A stretch of DNA of 64,000 nucleotides from the NCBI GenBank assembly GCA_020638365.1, contig JACKIQ010000001.1:372001-436000 (forward strand), written 5' to 3'. The stretch's first letter is position 1. Each line of letters opens with the position of its first letter. The stretch comes from Rhodospirillales bacterium (GTDB lineage: Bacteria > Pseudomonadota > Alphaproteobacteria > Micavibrionales > Micavibrionaceae). The notes under the pieces were generated by a model. It did not search any database. It worked only from the letters and a program-made list of their open reading frames with translations, and was not told where the DNA came from. Of the stretch, positions 42,993 through 51,326 are shown in pieces. The translations under genes were made by a program, and so were the position numbers.

Positions 42993-43246
42993 TCCCCTTG
43001 CTCCTCCTTGAGCTTTTTGATGGCCGCGAGAACCTGCTTAACCTGATAGGCTTTAGCTTTCCCGCTTTTGTCTTTCTGGATATTCACGCGCGGGTCGCCT
43101 TGCCATGGGGTTTTATAAACATGGTGGCTTGTTCCCTTGCTGCGGGCTTCTCCAAAATAATGAACACAGACTTTTTCAAGATCGGAAAAACGCACATTTT
43201 GCGGCGCGTTTTCCATGGATTTTATGATCTTCTCAATCTTGCTCAT
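42989..43246 (-). CDS. hicA: HicA-family mRNA interferase toxin
   Basis: 85 residues from the ATG at 43246. HicA toxins have a dsRBD fold and cleave mRNA through one histidine, here in KGTSHHVYKTPW; the C-terminus KAYQVKQVLAAIKKL is also typical. Upstream of hicB and overlapping it, the usual order. An operator palindrome lies 10 nt before the start. Confidence 0.8.
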   Translation of the reverse strand: MSKIEKIIKSMENAPQNVRFSDLEKVCVHYFGEARSKGTSHHVYKTPWQGDPRVNIQKDKSGKAKAYQVKQVLAAIKKLKEEQGE

Positions 43247-43255
43247 AAAACATAG

Positions 43256-43275
43256 TAGTATCATTATTGATACTA
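43256..43275 (-). promoter_or_regulatory. operator palindrome of the hicA-hicB operon
   Basis: TAGTATCA, four bases (TTAT), TGATACTA: a perfect 8-bp inverted repeat directly upstream of the hicA start, the expected place for binding of a HicB dimer. Confidence 0.7.
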
Positions 43276-43413
43276 GTCAAGAAAAACCTACGCAGGCCGT
43301 GGGGGCGTGAAGGGCAAAATCTGAAAAAACATAAATATCAGTACGTGGGAATCCACGCGCCCAAACGTAAAGAGGGCAGAAATTAAGAACAGAACAAAGG
43401 AAAGGACAGGCGA

Positions 43414-43482
43414 ATGAAGATAACCATTATCATCAAGATCGAGATAACCCTCATCGTGCTATTACTCGTGTTGTTTGGATAA
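43414..43482 (+). CDS. 22-residue hydrophobic peptide
   Basis: ATG at 43414 is preceded by AAAGGACAGGCGA. The peptide starts MKITIIIKIEITL and consists almost entirely of I, L and V with two lysines, ending with LFG. It resembles type I toxin peptides such as Ibs (about 19 residues) in size and composition. No antisense RNA can be established by eye. It lies between hicA and the secreted-protein operon. Confidence 0.4.
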   Translation: MKITIIIKIEITLIVLLLVLFG

Positions 43483-43656
43483 TCAACGCGCGGCGATTGC
43501 TCCCAAATTAGGGGGCACGCGGCCTGAAAACAGGAATTCCCTCAAGCCGTTAGCGAGTTTTTCCCAGAGATACCCCCGGTTTCATCCCCGGCGCTTGTGG
43601 ATTATTCCGGCTTTGTCTTGGGTTTCGCGCGGGTGATGGCGTCTTCCAGATCGTAC

Positions 43657-43671
43657 TCATAACTTGAATAG
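43657..43671 (+). repeat. 15-bp direct repeat, right copy
   Basis: Exact copy of 42164-42178. The stretch from 43483 to 43747 around it contains no gene that I can support. Confidence 0.5.
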
Positions 43672-43747
43672 TGTATCAGAAAAACTGAATATTCGTAGTT
43701 AGAGGACAAAGCTTCATTCAGTATCTGTAAGAAATCTGTACATTTTT

Positions 43748-43756
43748 TGTTATAAT
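43748..43756 (+). promoter_or_regulatory. extended -10 promoter for the secreted-protein operon
   Basis: TGT TATAAT (43748-43756) combines a perfect -10 hexamer with the TGn extension. The -35 region is poor. It lies 67 nt before the 43823 ATG. Confidence 0.6.
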
Positions 43757-43822
43757 AGACTTCCCTCTTCTAAAACAGTACACTTCTCATATTTTTCAGA
43801 GATACCTTTTGGGCATTGTTTT

Positions 43823-44551
43823 ATGAGGCATGTTTTATTTATCATCACTTTTGCTGTTCTATGCACCTTTCCTTATGACGCGTATGCTGTCCGTGATACC
43901 GTCGTTGAGGTGACTAAAGAGGAAGAGCTAAAAATTCTGAAGGCCCTCTTGGATGAAGCACATCGCATTCTGCAGGATCGCAAAACCTGTAAAGAAACTG
44001 CACAAGATTATAAACAGGAATGTTTGTGCAATAAGCGAGATGATTATCTCAAGCTTGAGCTGATGATCGAAAGCGCGGTTCCCCCAGAACGCGGCCTATG
44101 GTTTGACAACCGGCTTCGCTATGAGGAAAACGGACAAACTGCATTCACGAGCATGCAATATTTTCGGGATATAAATCAGATCGTAAACGAAAGTTGCCTT
44201 CCGAATGGGGATGGGACCTATAGGGCCAATCATGAGTGGGATAAACCTGAATTAACTATAGAAAATAATGAAGATATGCTGAAGCTAAAAAAATTTGAAG
44301 ACGACATACAAAAGCTTTTTTACAAAGAAAGCGAGTGCTGGCAGCGAGGGGATCATACACGAGAAGAATGCGCCTGTACTTATAAACCCAATCTTATGAA
44401 TATGGGCTCAATGATTAAAAGCTATATCCAGAAAAATCCCGAGTGGTACAAACACGTACTCGTTTTTCGTCTTGAGCCTGATCTTTTCAGGATCAGCCTA
44501 GAGCGTTATGTCCGACAGCTCAGAGAAAAAATAGCTCTCTGTAAAAGATAA
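43823..44551 (+). CDS. secreted cysteine-rich protein, paralogue 1
   Basis: 242 residues with a signal peptide (HVLFIITFAVLCTFPYDAYA). The mature protein consists of two similar halves. Each begins with a C-x(10-13)-CxC motif (KTCKETAQDYKQECLC; SECWQRGDHTREECAC), continues through a hydrophobic stretch followed by W and L, and ends at a single cysteine. Eight cysteines would allow four disulfides, two per half. It shares the same plan and many blocks (for example RANHE-DKP) with the next gene. No family recognised. It opens a three-gene operon. Confidence 0.8.
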   Translation: MRHVLFIITFAVLCTFPYDAYAVRDTVVEVTKEEELKILKALLDEAHRILQDRKTCKETAQDYKQECLCNKRDDYLKLELMIESAVPPERGLWFDNRLRYEENGQTAFTSMQYFRDINQIVNESCLPNGDGTYRANHEWDKPELTIENNEDMLKLKKFEDDIQKLFYKESECWQRGDHTREECACTYKPNLMNMGSMIKSYIQKNPEWYKHVLVFRLEPDLFRISLERYVRQLREKIALCKR

Positions 44552-44619
44552 ATGCGCCAGTCAAAGTCTCAAAACAAAGCGTTTGTGACGGATGATTTTT
44601 CAATACAAGGATATATGGG

Positions 44620-45372
44620 ATGATAAAAAATCTTTTTTTTCTTATTCCGGTTCTGTTGATTTTTTTTTACTCCGGGGGCGCATGCGCACGCATTTACATG
44701 CAGGAGGACGGGAGCCCCCCGACTATAGTCACCAAAGAAGAGGACATAAAAGTTCTGAAAACCCTGATGGAAGCCAGGAGAAAGATCCTTCTTGAAAGGC
44801 AGGAATGTACCAAAACCGCCAAGGACTTCAAACAAGAATGCTTTTGCGATAAAGAATCTGAATATGCTCACCTTGCAAAAATGGTCGATGATATTCTTCT
44901 GCAAGATGAACACCTTAACTGGTTTGATTCTCGCTTAAGCTTTGAGGAAAATGGCAAAACTGTTAAAACTAGCATTGCTCAGCACATGGAATTGGCGGCC
45001 GAGATAGATGGTTTTTGCCTGCGTAACGAAGATGGAACCCTAAGAGCCAATCATGAGTATGACAAGCCTGGACTTAAAGTTTCAGATCAAGACGACGCAA
45101 AAATGCTCCTCTCCCTTATTTCAGAACAAGGGAAACTGGGAATAAATCTCCATAATTGCTCCCATGGCGGAAAATATACTTCAGAACAGTGTAGTTGCAG
45201 CTACAAACCTCAATTCCAGTCGCTCCTTGACACAGTCAATTCGCTTCTCAGAAAACACCCGAATTGGATGGATCATGTCCTGACCATCCCTCAAACAAGC
45301 CATGTCACAAGGGTGAGCCTTGAGGAAAAAATCAGAGTCATAAAAGATTTTATGAAAGAGTGTAAAAAATAG
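44620..45372 (+). CDS. secreted cysteine-rich protein, paralogue 2
   Basis: 250 residues with a signal peptide (LFFLIPVLLIFFYSGGACA). Same two-half architecture as the preceding protein: QECTKTAKDFKQECFC, then WFDSRLSFEENGKTV, then FCLRNEDGTLRANHEYDKPGL; second half HNCSHGGKYTSEQCSC, then HPNWMDHVL and a final MKECKK. Clearly a paralogue by tandem duplication. Separated by one base from the 1439-residue gene that follows. Confidence 0.8.
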   Translation: MIKNLFFLIPVLLIFFYSGGACARIYMQEDGSPPTIVTKEEDIKVLKTLMEARRKILLERQECTKTAKDFKQECFCDKESEYAHLAKMVDDILLQDEHLNWFDSRLSFEENGKTVKTSIAQHMELAAEIDGFCLRNEDGTLRANHEYDKPGLKVSDQDDAKMLLSLISEQGKLGINLHNCSHGGKYTSEQCSCSYKPQFQSLLDTVNSLLRKHPNWMDHVLTIPQTSHVTRVSLEEKIRVIKDFMKECKK

Positions 45373-45373
45373 C

Positions 45374-48300
45374 ATGCCAAAAAGGAACAAAGCACTTCAT
45401 GTCATCGTCTTTATTTGTTTTTTGAGCCTAGTTATTGGTGCTCGGGCAGCTAAAAGCCCGGCAGTTGAAACCCCTAAAAACAAAATGTTAAAAGCATGGC
45501 CTATTAGCGCTTTTCCTGAGATTAAGCAGGGAGAAACTCAGGAATCTTTTATGCGCAAGGTATCAGACATGCTCCAAGGGCGTTTGATTAATGTTCCTCT
45601 CCTCATACGCTATATCGATCAGGATGGATTCGTCACAAAGGAGATGCAAAAGGCCTTTGAAACCGAAGTTGGTCTCGCTCTCGCTTTGGAACAAAAGCAC
45701 TTATTTTCGCCTTTTGATGCAAATGCTGACGGGGCCGTCAGTTTAAAAGAGATCGCCGAACATGAACACGTTCAGATCGCTCATCTTGAAGCGTTCTACA
45801 AGGTCTTGAAAGAGCACGGGACGCAGGCCAGAGATGAAATTCACCGTGTTTACGATGCGATGATGGACTCCAAGGCGCCCGTCCATGTCAATTCTTTATT
45901 CAATCGTCTCATTCTTCCTTTTACCTATATTGATACGAACAACGATATGAGCTTATCTGCTCAAGAACTTGACACACCTGTACAAGACAATCTCATAAGC
46001 CTGACTAAAGACGTGGTTGATGAATTCGAGGCATTGCGCTTCCTGCCCCATGATAACAAACCTGTCTCGGTTCAGACGATCAGTGATTATGCGATCAAAA
46101 CCTTTCAGTATTTTGATAGGGACAAATCTGGATTCATCTCTTATGACGAGTATCTTAATTCTTTTTATACACGAATGGCCGAGGAGTTTCAGGGCAGTCG
46201 CAAGGCCTGTCATCTGCCTGACTTATCCGATAGCCCAGGCCCGACCTATGCAGTTTACCTGCGCAATACCGAGGCTACAGCCTCCTATAATTTTTCACAA
46301 ATGGCCAATAGCACTGATTATGCCGAACTTTATATTGAAAAACAGAACGTTCCGATCAATCTTGTCCTGATCAGTTCCGGTATTGTCTGGGACATCAAGG
46401 GGGATACAAAGTCCCTGAATAAAGTCATAGTTTTTTCTTCAGGGTTACAGACCCAAGGATATCCGGTGTCCTTGCAGCTCGAAGACCGGTATCTGCAGAA
46501 AACCGCCTGGCCCCGTCCCGTTTCTCCGGACGAATACGTGTCCGCGGCTCTGATCGGGGTACCTAAAGATAAAATTCAGTTCGTCGACAACTCATTCTGT
46601 TTAAATCTCGACCCCCTGAAAGAACAATACACACCCGTGGAGAGGCATCAGGTACAAGACCTCAATGAGCAAATTCTGGGGCTGGCTTTTGATCTTAAAA
46701 AACCTCATCTGCTTGCGATGCAGACGGTTGCCACGCATGTTCTGATCAAATCTTCACCTGAGATTGTCTTTGATACTAAACAGCCCGATATTTCAACCGC
46801 TTTGCCTAAAGGCTTCAATTCTACATACTGGGAACGCTACCTCAGGGATGTTCCTAAAGGGCATAAGCGGGTCGACCCTAAAACGCTGGTCTCCGGATCA
46901 AAATATTTCCTTGAAAAGCCCTATTATTCAGGGTGGGGTGCCCTAGCCCAATTTGTGCATGACGAGTTTCTTCAAGAGCTGCGCTATGACCCCGAAAAAA
47001 GAAAAGCGATTTTTCTGCAAAAAAAAGAACTGCCTTTTTACCCTTTAATCAAAAATTCTTGGAATATAACGCTTATTTTGGATCGGCAAGATCTTCATGC
47101 ACCTCAACCCTATAATGACAGCGGTCGCCCTTCTTTTGCGGATTACTGTGTCTTTAACAAAGCTGGCGATTATCTTTACGGACATGCGCAGAGATGCAGC
47201 AAGTCGGATCTTGCTGCTCTTCAGAAAAAGTCAGAGACCCTTGGATCAAAGACCGTCTTTTTAGAAATGGATAAATATCTTCCGGTCTTAAGCGCCGGGC
47301 GGGAGAGTATCGAGATCAAGCTTACAGCTGATGAAAAACGGTGCGCTAAGGCTTATGGCTCGAATTACAAGGCCGGGTGCGCCATACCCAAACGATTAAA
47401 GGCCAAAGGAGCCCTCGATTTTGCCTTAACGCCTAAGCCCGGCATGGACGGGAGTCTCAGTTGGAAAGATGATGAGACCTTAATCTTTACACCAGATTCG
47501 ACTTGGGATTACGCTAACACCTATCTTTTGAGTTTATCCCTGGGACCGGATATCCTGATTAACGGTGAGAAGAGCGCGACCACGACTTTTGTTTCGGCCC
47601 CTCCCTTGATTGAACTCACGAATGCTCAACTCACTCCGGATGAATTAGAACCTGAAAAAATTTTGGTTTCTGCTGATATTATATCTAATTACAACATCCA
47701 GAGACTTGATGATATACAGATATGCCACCAACCTCCGGGATCATTGACTCCCGATACTTTTTTTCAAGCAAACTCCGAATGCCAGACCCTGATGTCAGAG
47801 CCCCCCCATAATGATTTGCCCTTCTTTATGAAGGATGGGAAAGGCCGGATAAATCTTACCCTTTATACGCAGCCGGGCTCGCCCTCCCCGACCTACATTC
47901 AGGTGACAAATCCGTGGCTGGAAGGCACGACTGGAGGCGGCGGCATCCACCAAGCTATCGTTTTCTTTAAAGATCCCGAAGACACCAAACCGTATAATAA
48001 AGAAGTAAACACTCTTATCAGCGAAGCCCAGAAAGGGAATGCTCAGGATCAGTACGCTCTGGGGATGATGTATCTTCAAGGGTATAAGATCGAAAAATCT
48101 CTCTACCGTGCGGAACAATGGTTAACGAGAGCCGCTGAGCAGGATGTTAAGGAGGCTTGGCTTGAACTGGGTAAGTTCCATCTGATTCGCTCGCCGGACC
48201 GTACACCCAATAGTGATGCTTCTGCCCTCTATTGGCTTACCAAAGCGGCAGGAGATGGGAATGCTCAGGCCCAATATTATTTGGGCGTTTTGCATAAAGA

Positions 48301-49693
48301 AAGCAGCATGGGATTTCTTGACGGACCCCTGAGCTTGTCTTGGACGCAAAAAGCCGCCGAGCAGTCTTATCTCCCTGCCCTTTTAAGTCTGGGTAAAGTC
48401 TATGAGGAAGGGCTTTCTACCTATAACGGCCCCGTAACCAAGCCTGATTATAAAAAAGCCATGCAATATTATAGCGCGGCCTCCGAAAAAGGCAGTCTCG
48501 AAGGCTTGGCTCATGTAGCCCAGCTATATTATCTGGGTTTAGGCGTGGCTGAAGACCACGATAAAGCATATGAATTAGCCCAGGAGGCCATTATTAAATC
48601 TTCGCGTGATCAGTTGGCCGTTCGAGATGTTGCAGCTAAAATCATCGCTGAGATTTTACTTGAACGTCACACCTATCCGATAGACGGAGCCGATCCTTCT
48701 GTCGCCCAGTCTATAACGGAACGCGTTTTTAAAGACTTCCCTCAAGGATTTATGAGAATGTGGATTGGTGGTGCTTTACCAGTCGCTCTTGATACTATTA
48801 AACAAAGGGACCTTACTTTCGACCTGCCTATCTTGGAAGCGCTGGTTAAAAGGCAAGAAAAAGAAACCCCGAACTTACCGGAGTTAAAGCTCAATAAGGC
48901 CATTATAGCTCTTAATAAAGGATTTGCAGGAAAAGCAGACATCTATAATGCCTATTATGAATCCGCCCTTCAATCGGCCATCAAACTCCTTGAACCCCTC
49001 CTCGACGATCCTGTTTTGGATAACGATGCTCTTTATCTTCTCACAGATTGCTATGCCTCCATGGATGAAAAGCTGAAAATGTGGAAGTTGTTTGATCTGG
49101 CCCTCTATCAAAAATATTTTACTCTCCCCGAGCTTGCCCAAGCCTTTGCCTGGAGCGTTGAGCGGATCGGAAATTATGGGAGTGCCGCTGCTTATTATGA
49201 AATAATCGGCGATAAAGAAGGAATGGCCAGAATACGGTTCAGAATGTTCGGCAGACCGGACACCTATCTTGATCAGTTGCGAAAAAATGTCAAAAATAAC
49301 CCCGGGAAGATAGGGCCCTTAAACGACTATGCTGAGTTTGTCTATTATGCCATGGGAGACTACGGAAAAGCACTGTTTGCTGCAACAAAAGCCCTGAAGA
49401 TTGATCCTGACGATGAGCGTGCCCGCTGGATGGCCGGGATTGCCTATGCCGCGAAAGCCTCGCAGATTTACAAGAAGGAAGGCCTGTCAGAAAACGTTAA
49501 AAAGCACATGAATGCGGTTAAATTGATGGGCTTGGATAAATGGGATATCGTAGGAAATTGCGGAGCCCTTTATTGTAAGGACATATGTGCTCTTATTCAG
49601 GATTATTATAAGAAATATGGCGTTTCGATGGGCATCGATAAAGAAGAAATCCGTAAAATCGAACCATCAAAAAAGAAAAGCACTCCGCTATAA
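45374..49693 (+). CDS. large secreted EF-hand / Ig-like / Sel1 / TPR protein
   Basis: 1439 residues with a signal peptide (ALHVIVFICFLSLVIGARA). EF-hand-like calcium loops begin at Asp82 (DQDGFVT), Asp115 (DANADGAVSLKE), Asp187 (DTNNDMSLSAQE) and Asp248 (DRDKSGFISYDE). Residues about 290-870 are beta-rich, with an alpha-2-macroglobulin-like or Ig-like domain near 640-770 (LDFALTPKPGMDG...). About 880-1085 are Sel1 repeats (for example GNAQDQYALGMMYLQGYKI, GNAQAQYYLGVLHKES). A TPR lies near 1313-1365, and the C-terminus has a small cysteine cluster (NCGALYCKDIC). The start is the ATG one base after the preceding stop. The combination is not one I recognise; binding and assembly roles are plausible. 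Confidence 0.8.
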   Translation: MPKRNKALHVIVFICFLSLVIGARAAKSPAVETPKNKMLKAWPISAFPEIKQGETQESFMRKVSDMLQGRLINVPLLIRYIDQDGFVTKEMQKAFETEVGLALALEQKHLFSPFDANADGAVSLKEIAEHEHVQIAHLEAFYKVLKEHGTQARDEIHRVYDAMMDSKAPVHVNSLFNRLILPFTYIDTNNDMSLSAQELDTPVQDNLISLTKDVVDEFEALRFLPHDNKPVSVQTISDYAIKTFQYFDRDKSGFISYDEYLNSFYTRMAEEFQGSRKACHLPDLSDSPGPTYAVYLRNTEATASYNFSQMANSTDYAELYIEKQNVPINLVLISSGIVWDIKGDTKSLNKVIVFSSGLQTQGYPVSLQLEDRYLQKTAWPRPVSPDEYVSAALIGVPKDKIQFVDNSFCLNLDPLKEQYTPVERHQVQDLNEQILGLAFDLKKPHLLAMQTVATHVLIKSSPEIVFDTKQPDISTALPKGFNSTYWERYLRDVPKGHKRVDPKTLVSGSKYFLEKPYYSGWGALAQFVHDEFLQELRYDPEKRKAIFLQKKELPFYPLIKNSWNITLILDRQDLHAPQPYNDSGRPSFADYCVFNKAGDYLYGHAQRCSKSDLAALQKKSETLGSKTVFLEMDKYLPVLSAGRESIEIKLTADEKRCAKAYGSNYKAGCAIPKRLKAKGALDFALTPKPGMDGSLSWKDDETLIFTPDSTWDYANTYLLSLSLGPDILINGEKSATTTFVSAPPLIELTNAQLTPDELEPEKILVSADIISNYNIQRLDDIQICHQPPGSLTPDTFFQANSECQTLMSEPPHNDLPFFMKDGKGRINLTLYTQPGSPSPTYIQVTNPWLEGTTGGGGIHQAIVFFKDPEDTKPYNKEVNTLISEAQKGNAQDQYALGMMYLQGYKIEKSLYRAEQWLTRAAEQDVKEAWLELGKFHLIRSPDRTPNSDASALYWLTKAAGDGNAQAQYYLGVLHKESSMGFLDGPLSLSWTQKAAEQSYLPALLSLGKVYEEGLSTYNGPVTKPDYKKAMQYYSAASEKGSLEGLAHVAQLYYLGLGVAEDHDKAYELAQEAIIKSSRDQLAVRDVAAKIIAEILLERHTYPIDGADPSVAQSITERVFKDFPQGFMRMWIGGALPVALDTIKQRDLTFDLPILEALVKRQEKETPNLPELKLNKAIIALNKGFAGKADIYNAYYESALQSAIKLLEPLLDDPVLDNDALYLLTDCYASMDEKLKMWKLFDLALYQKYFTLPELAQAFAWSVERIGNYGSAAAYYEIIGDKEGMARIRFRMFGRPDTYLDQLRKNVKNNPGKIGPLNDYAEFVYYAMGDYGKALFAATKALKIDPDDERARWMAGIAYAAKASQIYKKEGLSENVKKHMNAVKLMGLDKWDIVGNCGALYCKDICALIQDYYKKYGVSMGIDKEEIRKIEPSKKKSTPL

Positions 49694-49703
49694 TCGGCCC
49701 CGT

Positions 49704-51326
49704 TTAATCCTTATGACGCCTGTATCCTTGCATAAAATACGCATTGCCTTCCTCAGGACGGCCTTCCCAAACATCTAGTTCATCATAAGTTTGCTTAACA
49801 GCAAGTCCCTCATATGTGAAAGAAACAGTCGGTTTTTTCTCGTCCGAAACGTCTTCCCAGACTACTTCGTAGGGATCAATTTCATAAAAGACTAAATCTA
49901 CAGAAATATTGATCTTGCCATCTTTGTTTCTCAATACTTTGATCGTTCCGTTTTTAACAAAGCCTATGCTCACTCCACCCCTAGAAGACGCACCGCTTGA
50001 ATAAAAGGCCTGAAAATCGGCTGAGTTGAATACCCTCTCATTCTCCTCCATTTTCAATAACCCTGGAATGAAAATGGTAACTTTTTTGTAACCTTCATCA
50101 TCGATCGTGTGTGCTCCACCCTCATAAAAAGCCCTGTAGGCGATTATTGTACCTGAGCCTTCCGCAATCTGGTGCTGATTTAATGCATATGAAGGAAATG
50201 GGTATTGTAAATCATCGGGATGAGGCAAGTTCATGTTCTTAATCATCTCATCAAGTTCAGTCCGAAATGTGGCATTCTCGACGTAGAAAACATCAATTAC
50301 TGGCGGAACGGTATCATCCTCTTTTTCTTCTTTTCTCTCTTTGAGGTAAGCTTGATACTCTGGATCTGCAAGAATTCTCTCTTTTTCTTCCTTCGTCTCA
50401 GCTATTATTTCTTCTGGTGTCTGTTGAGGAAAAGACCTTGGTAACATATAGCCACCGCTGGCAATAAAGGCTTTTGCCTCCTCCGATGCGGCATTACCGG
50501 ACACGATCATAGTAATCTGGGGATATCCCTTGTCATAACGATCATTGTCCAGATACCCGCGCGCGGCCTCCAGATGCCCTTGGGTCACGTTAAATAGGTT
50601 TTGCCCTTCATAATCGCAGAATTGGTCGCCCAGAATTTTTGCATTGGCTAATTCTGAGAGCTTGTAATCAAAAAGAGCCAGCAGATCACCCTTTTGGCTT
50701 GTAAAGGTTTTAACCAACTTATACTCCAAGTCAGCAGCGACACTGAGGACTTCTCCATCTGTCGCGCAAAATGAAACGCCACTATCATAGTGAACGATCT
50801 CTGAGCCTGTTTGAAAAATCTCTTTAGGGGGTAAACGTAGTAAATACGCGCTGATAAAATTATCTTTACTGAAGCGCGTTTTTTTAATGGCTGAACCAGG
50901 GATGACTGTTCCTTTCGCATCCATAGTAAATTTTAATGTCGCTTGTGAAATCTTACCCCCAGACTTATGGCTCTCTGTTTTAGGTAAAAATTCATATTCA
51001 TCCTTGAAGAGCCGTAACTTCACATCATCTGATCTGACTTTATAACCCTCATCACCCGCATTTTTAAGCGTAACGCTAGCGACCTGCTGCTCATAAAGAT
51101 AGCCGACATCCACCACTTTATTTTCGAGGGCTAAATCGTCAAAATCCTTAGGAAAATAACCTACTTTCGTAAAAAGTAACTGGTATTCCAGTACATCGTT
51201 TTCGGATAGATTCCACAATAACTCTTGCTCAGAGCAGCCGACAAGAACACAACAGGAAATAAGAACAAGAAATTTTTTGCAGACCGCAGGTTTACTTAAA
51301 GAAGATAAACGCGCTTTAATCGTCAT
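49704..51326 (-). CDS. lipoprotein, paralogue of the upstream exported protein
   Basis: 540 residues from the ATG at 51326 (another lies at 51332). The lipobox is ISCCVLVGC, with the lipidated cysteine near residue 31. The mature part is beta-rich. It shares with the upstream gene the block NVTQGHLEAARGY (upstream: NVTQGRLEITKGV), ADFQAFYSSG (SDFNAFFSSG) and ISVDLVFYE (VSLDLIFEE). A coiled and highly charged stretch (EEIIAETKEEKERIL) lies near residue 300. Overlaps the upstream gene by 11 nt. It converges on the EF-hand gene, 10 nt away. Confidence 0.75.
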   Translation of the reverse strand: MTIKARLSSLSKPAVCKKFLVLISCCVLVGCSEQELLWNLSENDVLEYQLLFTKVGYFPKDFDDLALENKVVDVGYLYEQQVASVTLKNAGDEGYKVRSDDVKLRLFKDEYEFLPKTESHKSGGKISQATLKFTMDAKGTVIPGSAIKKTRFSKDNFISAYLLRLPPKEIFQTGSEIVHYDSGVSFCATDGEVLSVAADLEYKLVKTFTSQKGDLLALFDYKLSELANAKILGDQFCDYEGQNLFNVTQGHLEAARGYLDNDRYDKGYPQITMIVSGNAASEEAKAFIASGGYMLPRSFPQQTPEEIIAETKEEKERILADPEYQAYLKERKEEKEDDTVPPVIDVFYVENATFRTELDEMIKNMNLPHPDDLQYPFPSYALNQHQIAEGSGTIIAYRAFYEGGAHTIDDEGYKKVTIFIPGLLKMEENERVFNSADFQAFYSSGASSRGGVSIGFVKNGTIKVLRNKDGKINISVDLVFYEIDPYEVVWEDVSDEKKPTVSFTYEGLAVKQTYDELDVWEGRPEEGNAYFMQGYRRHKD

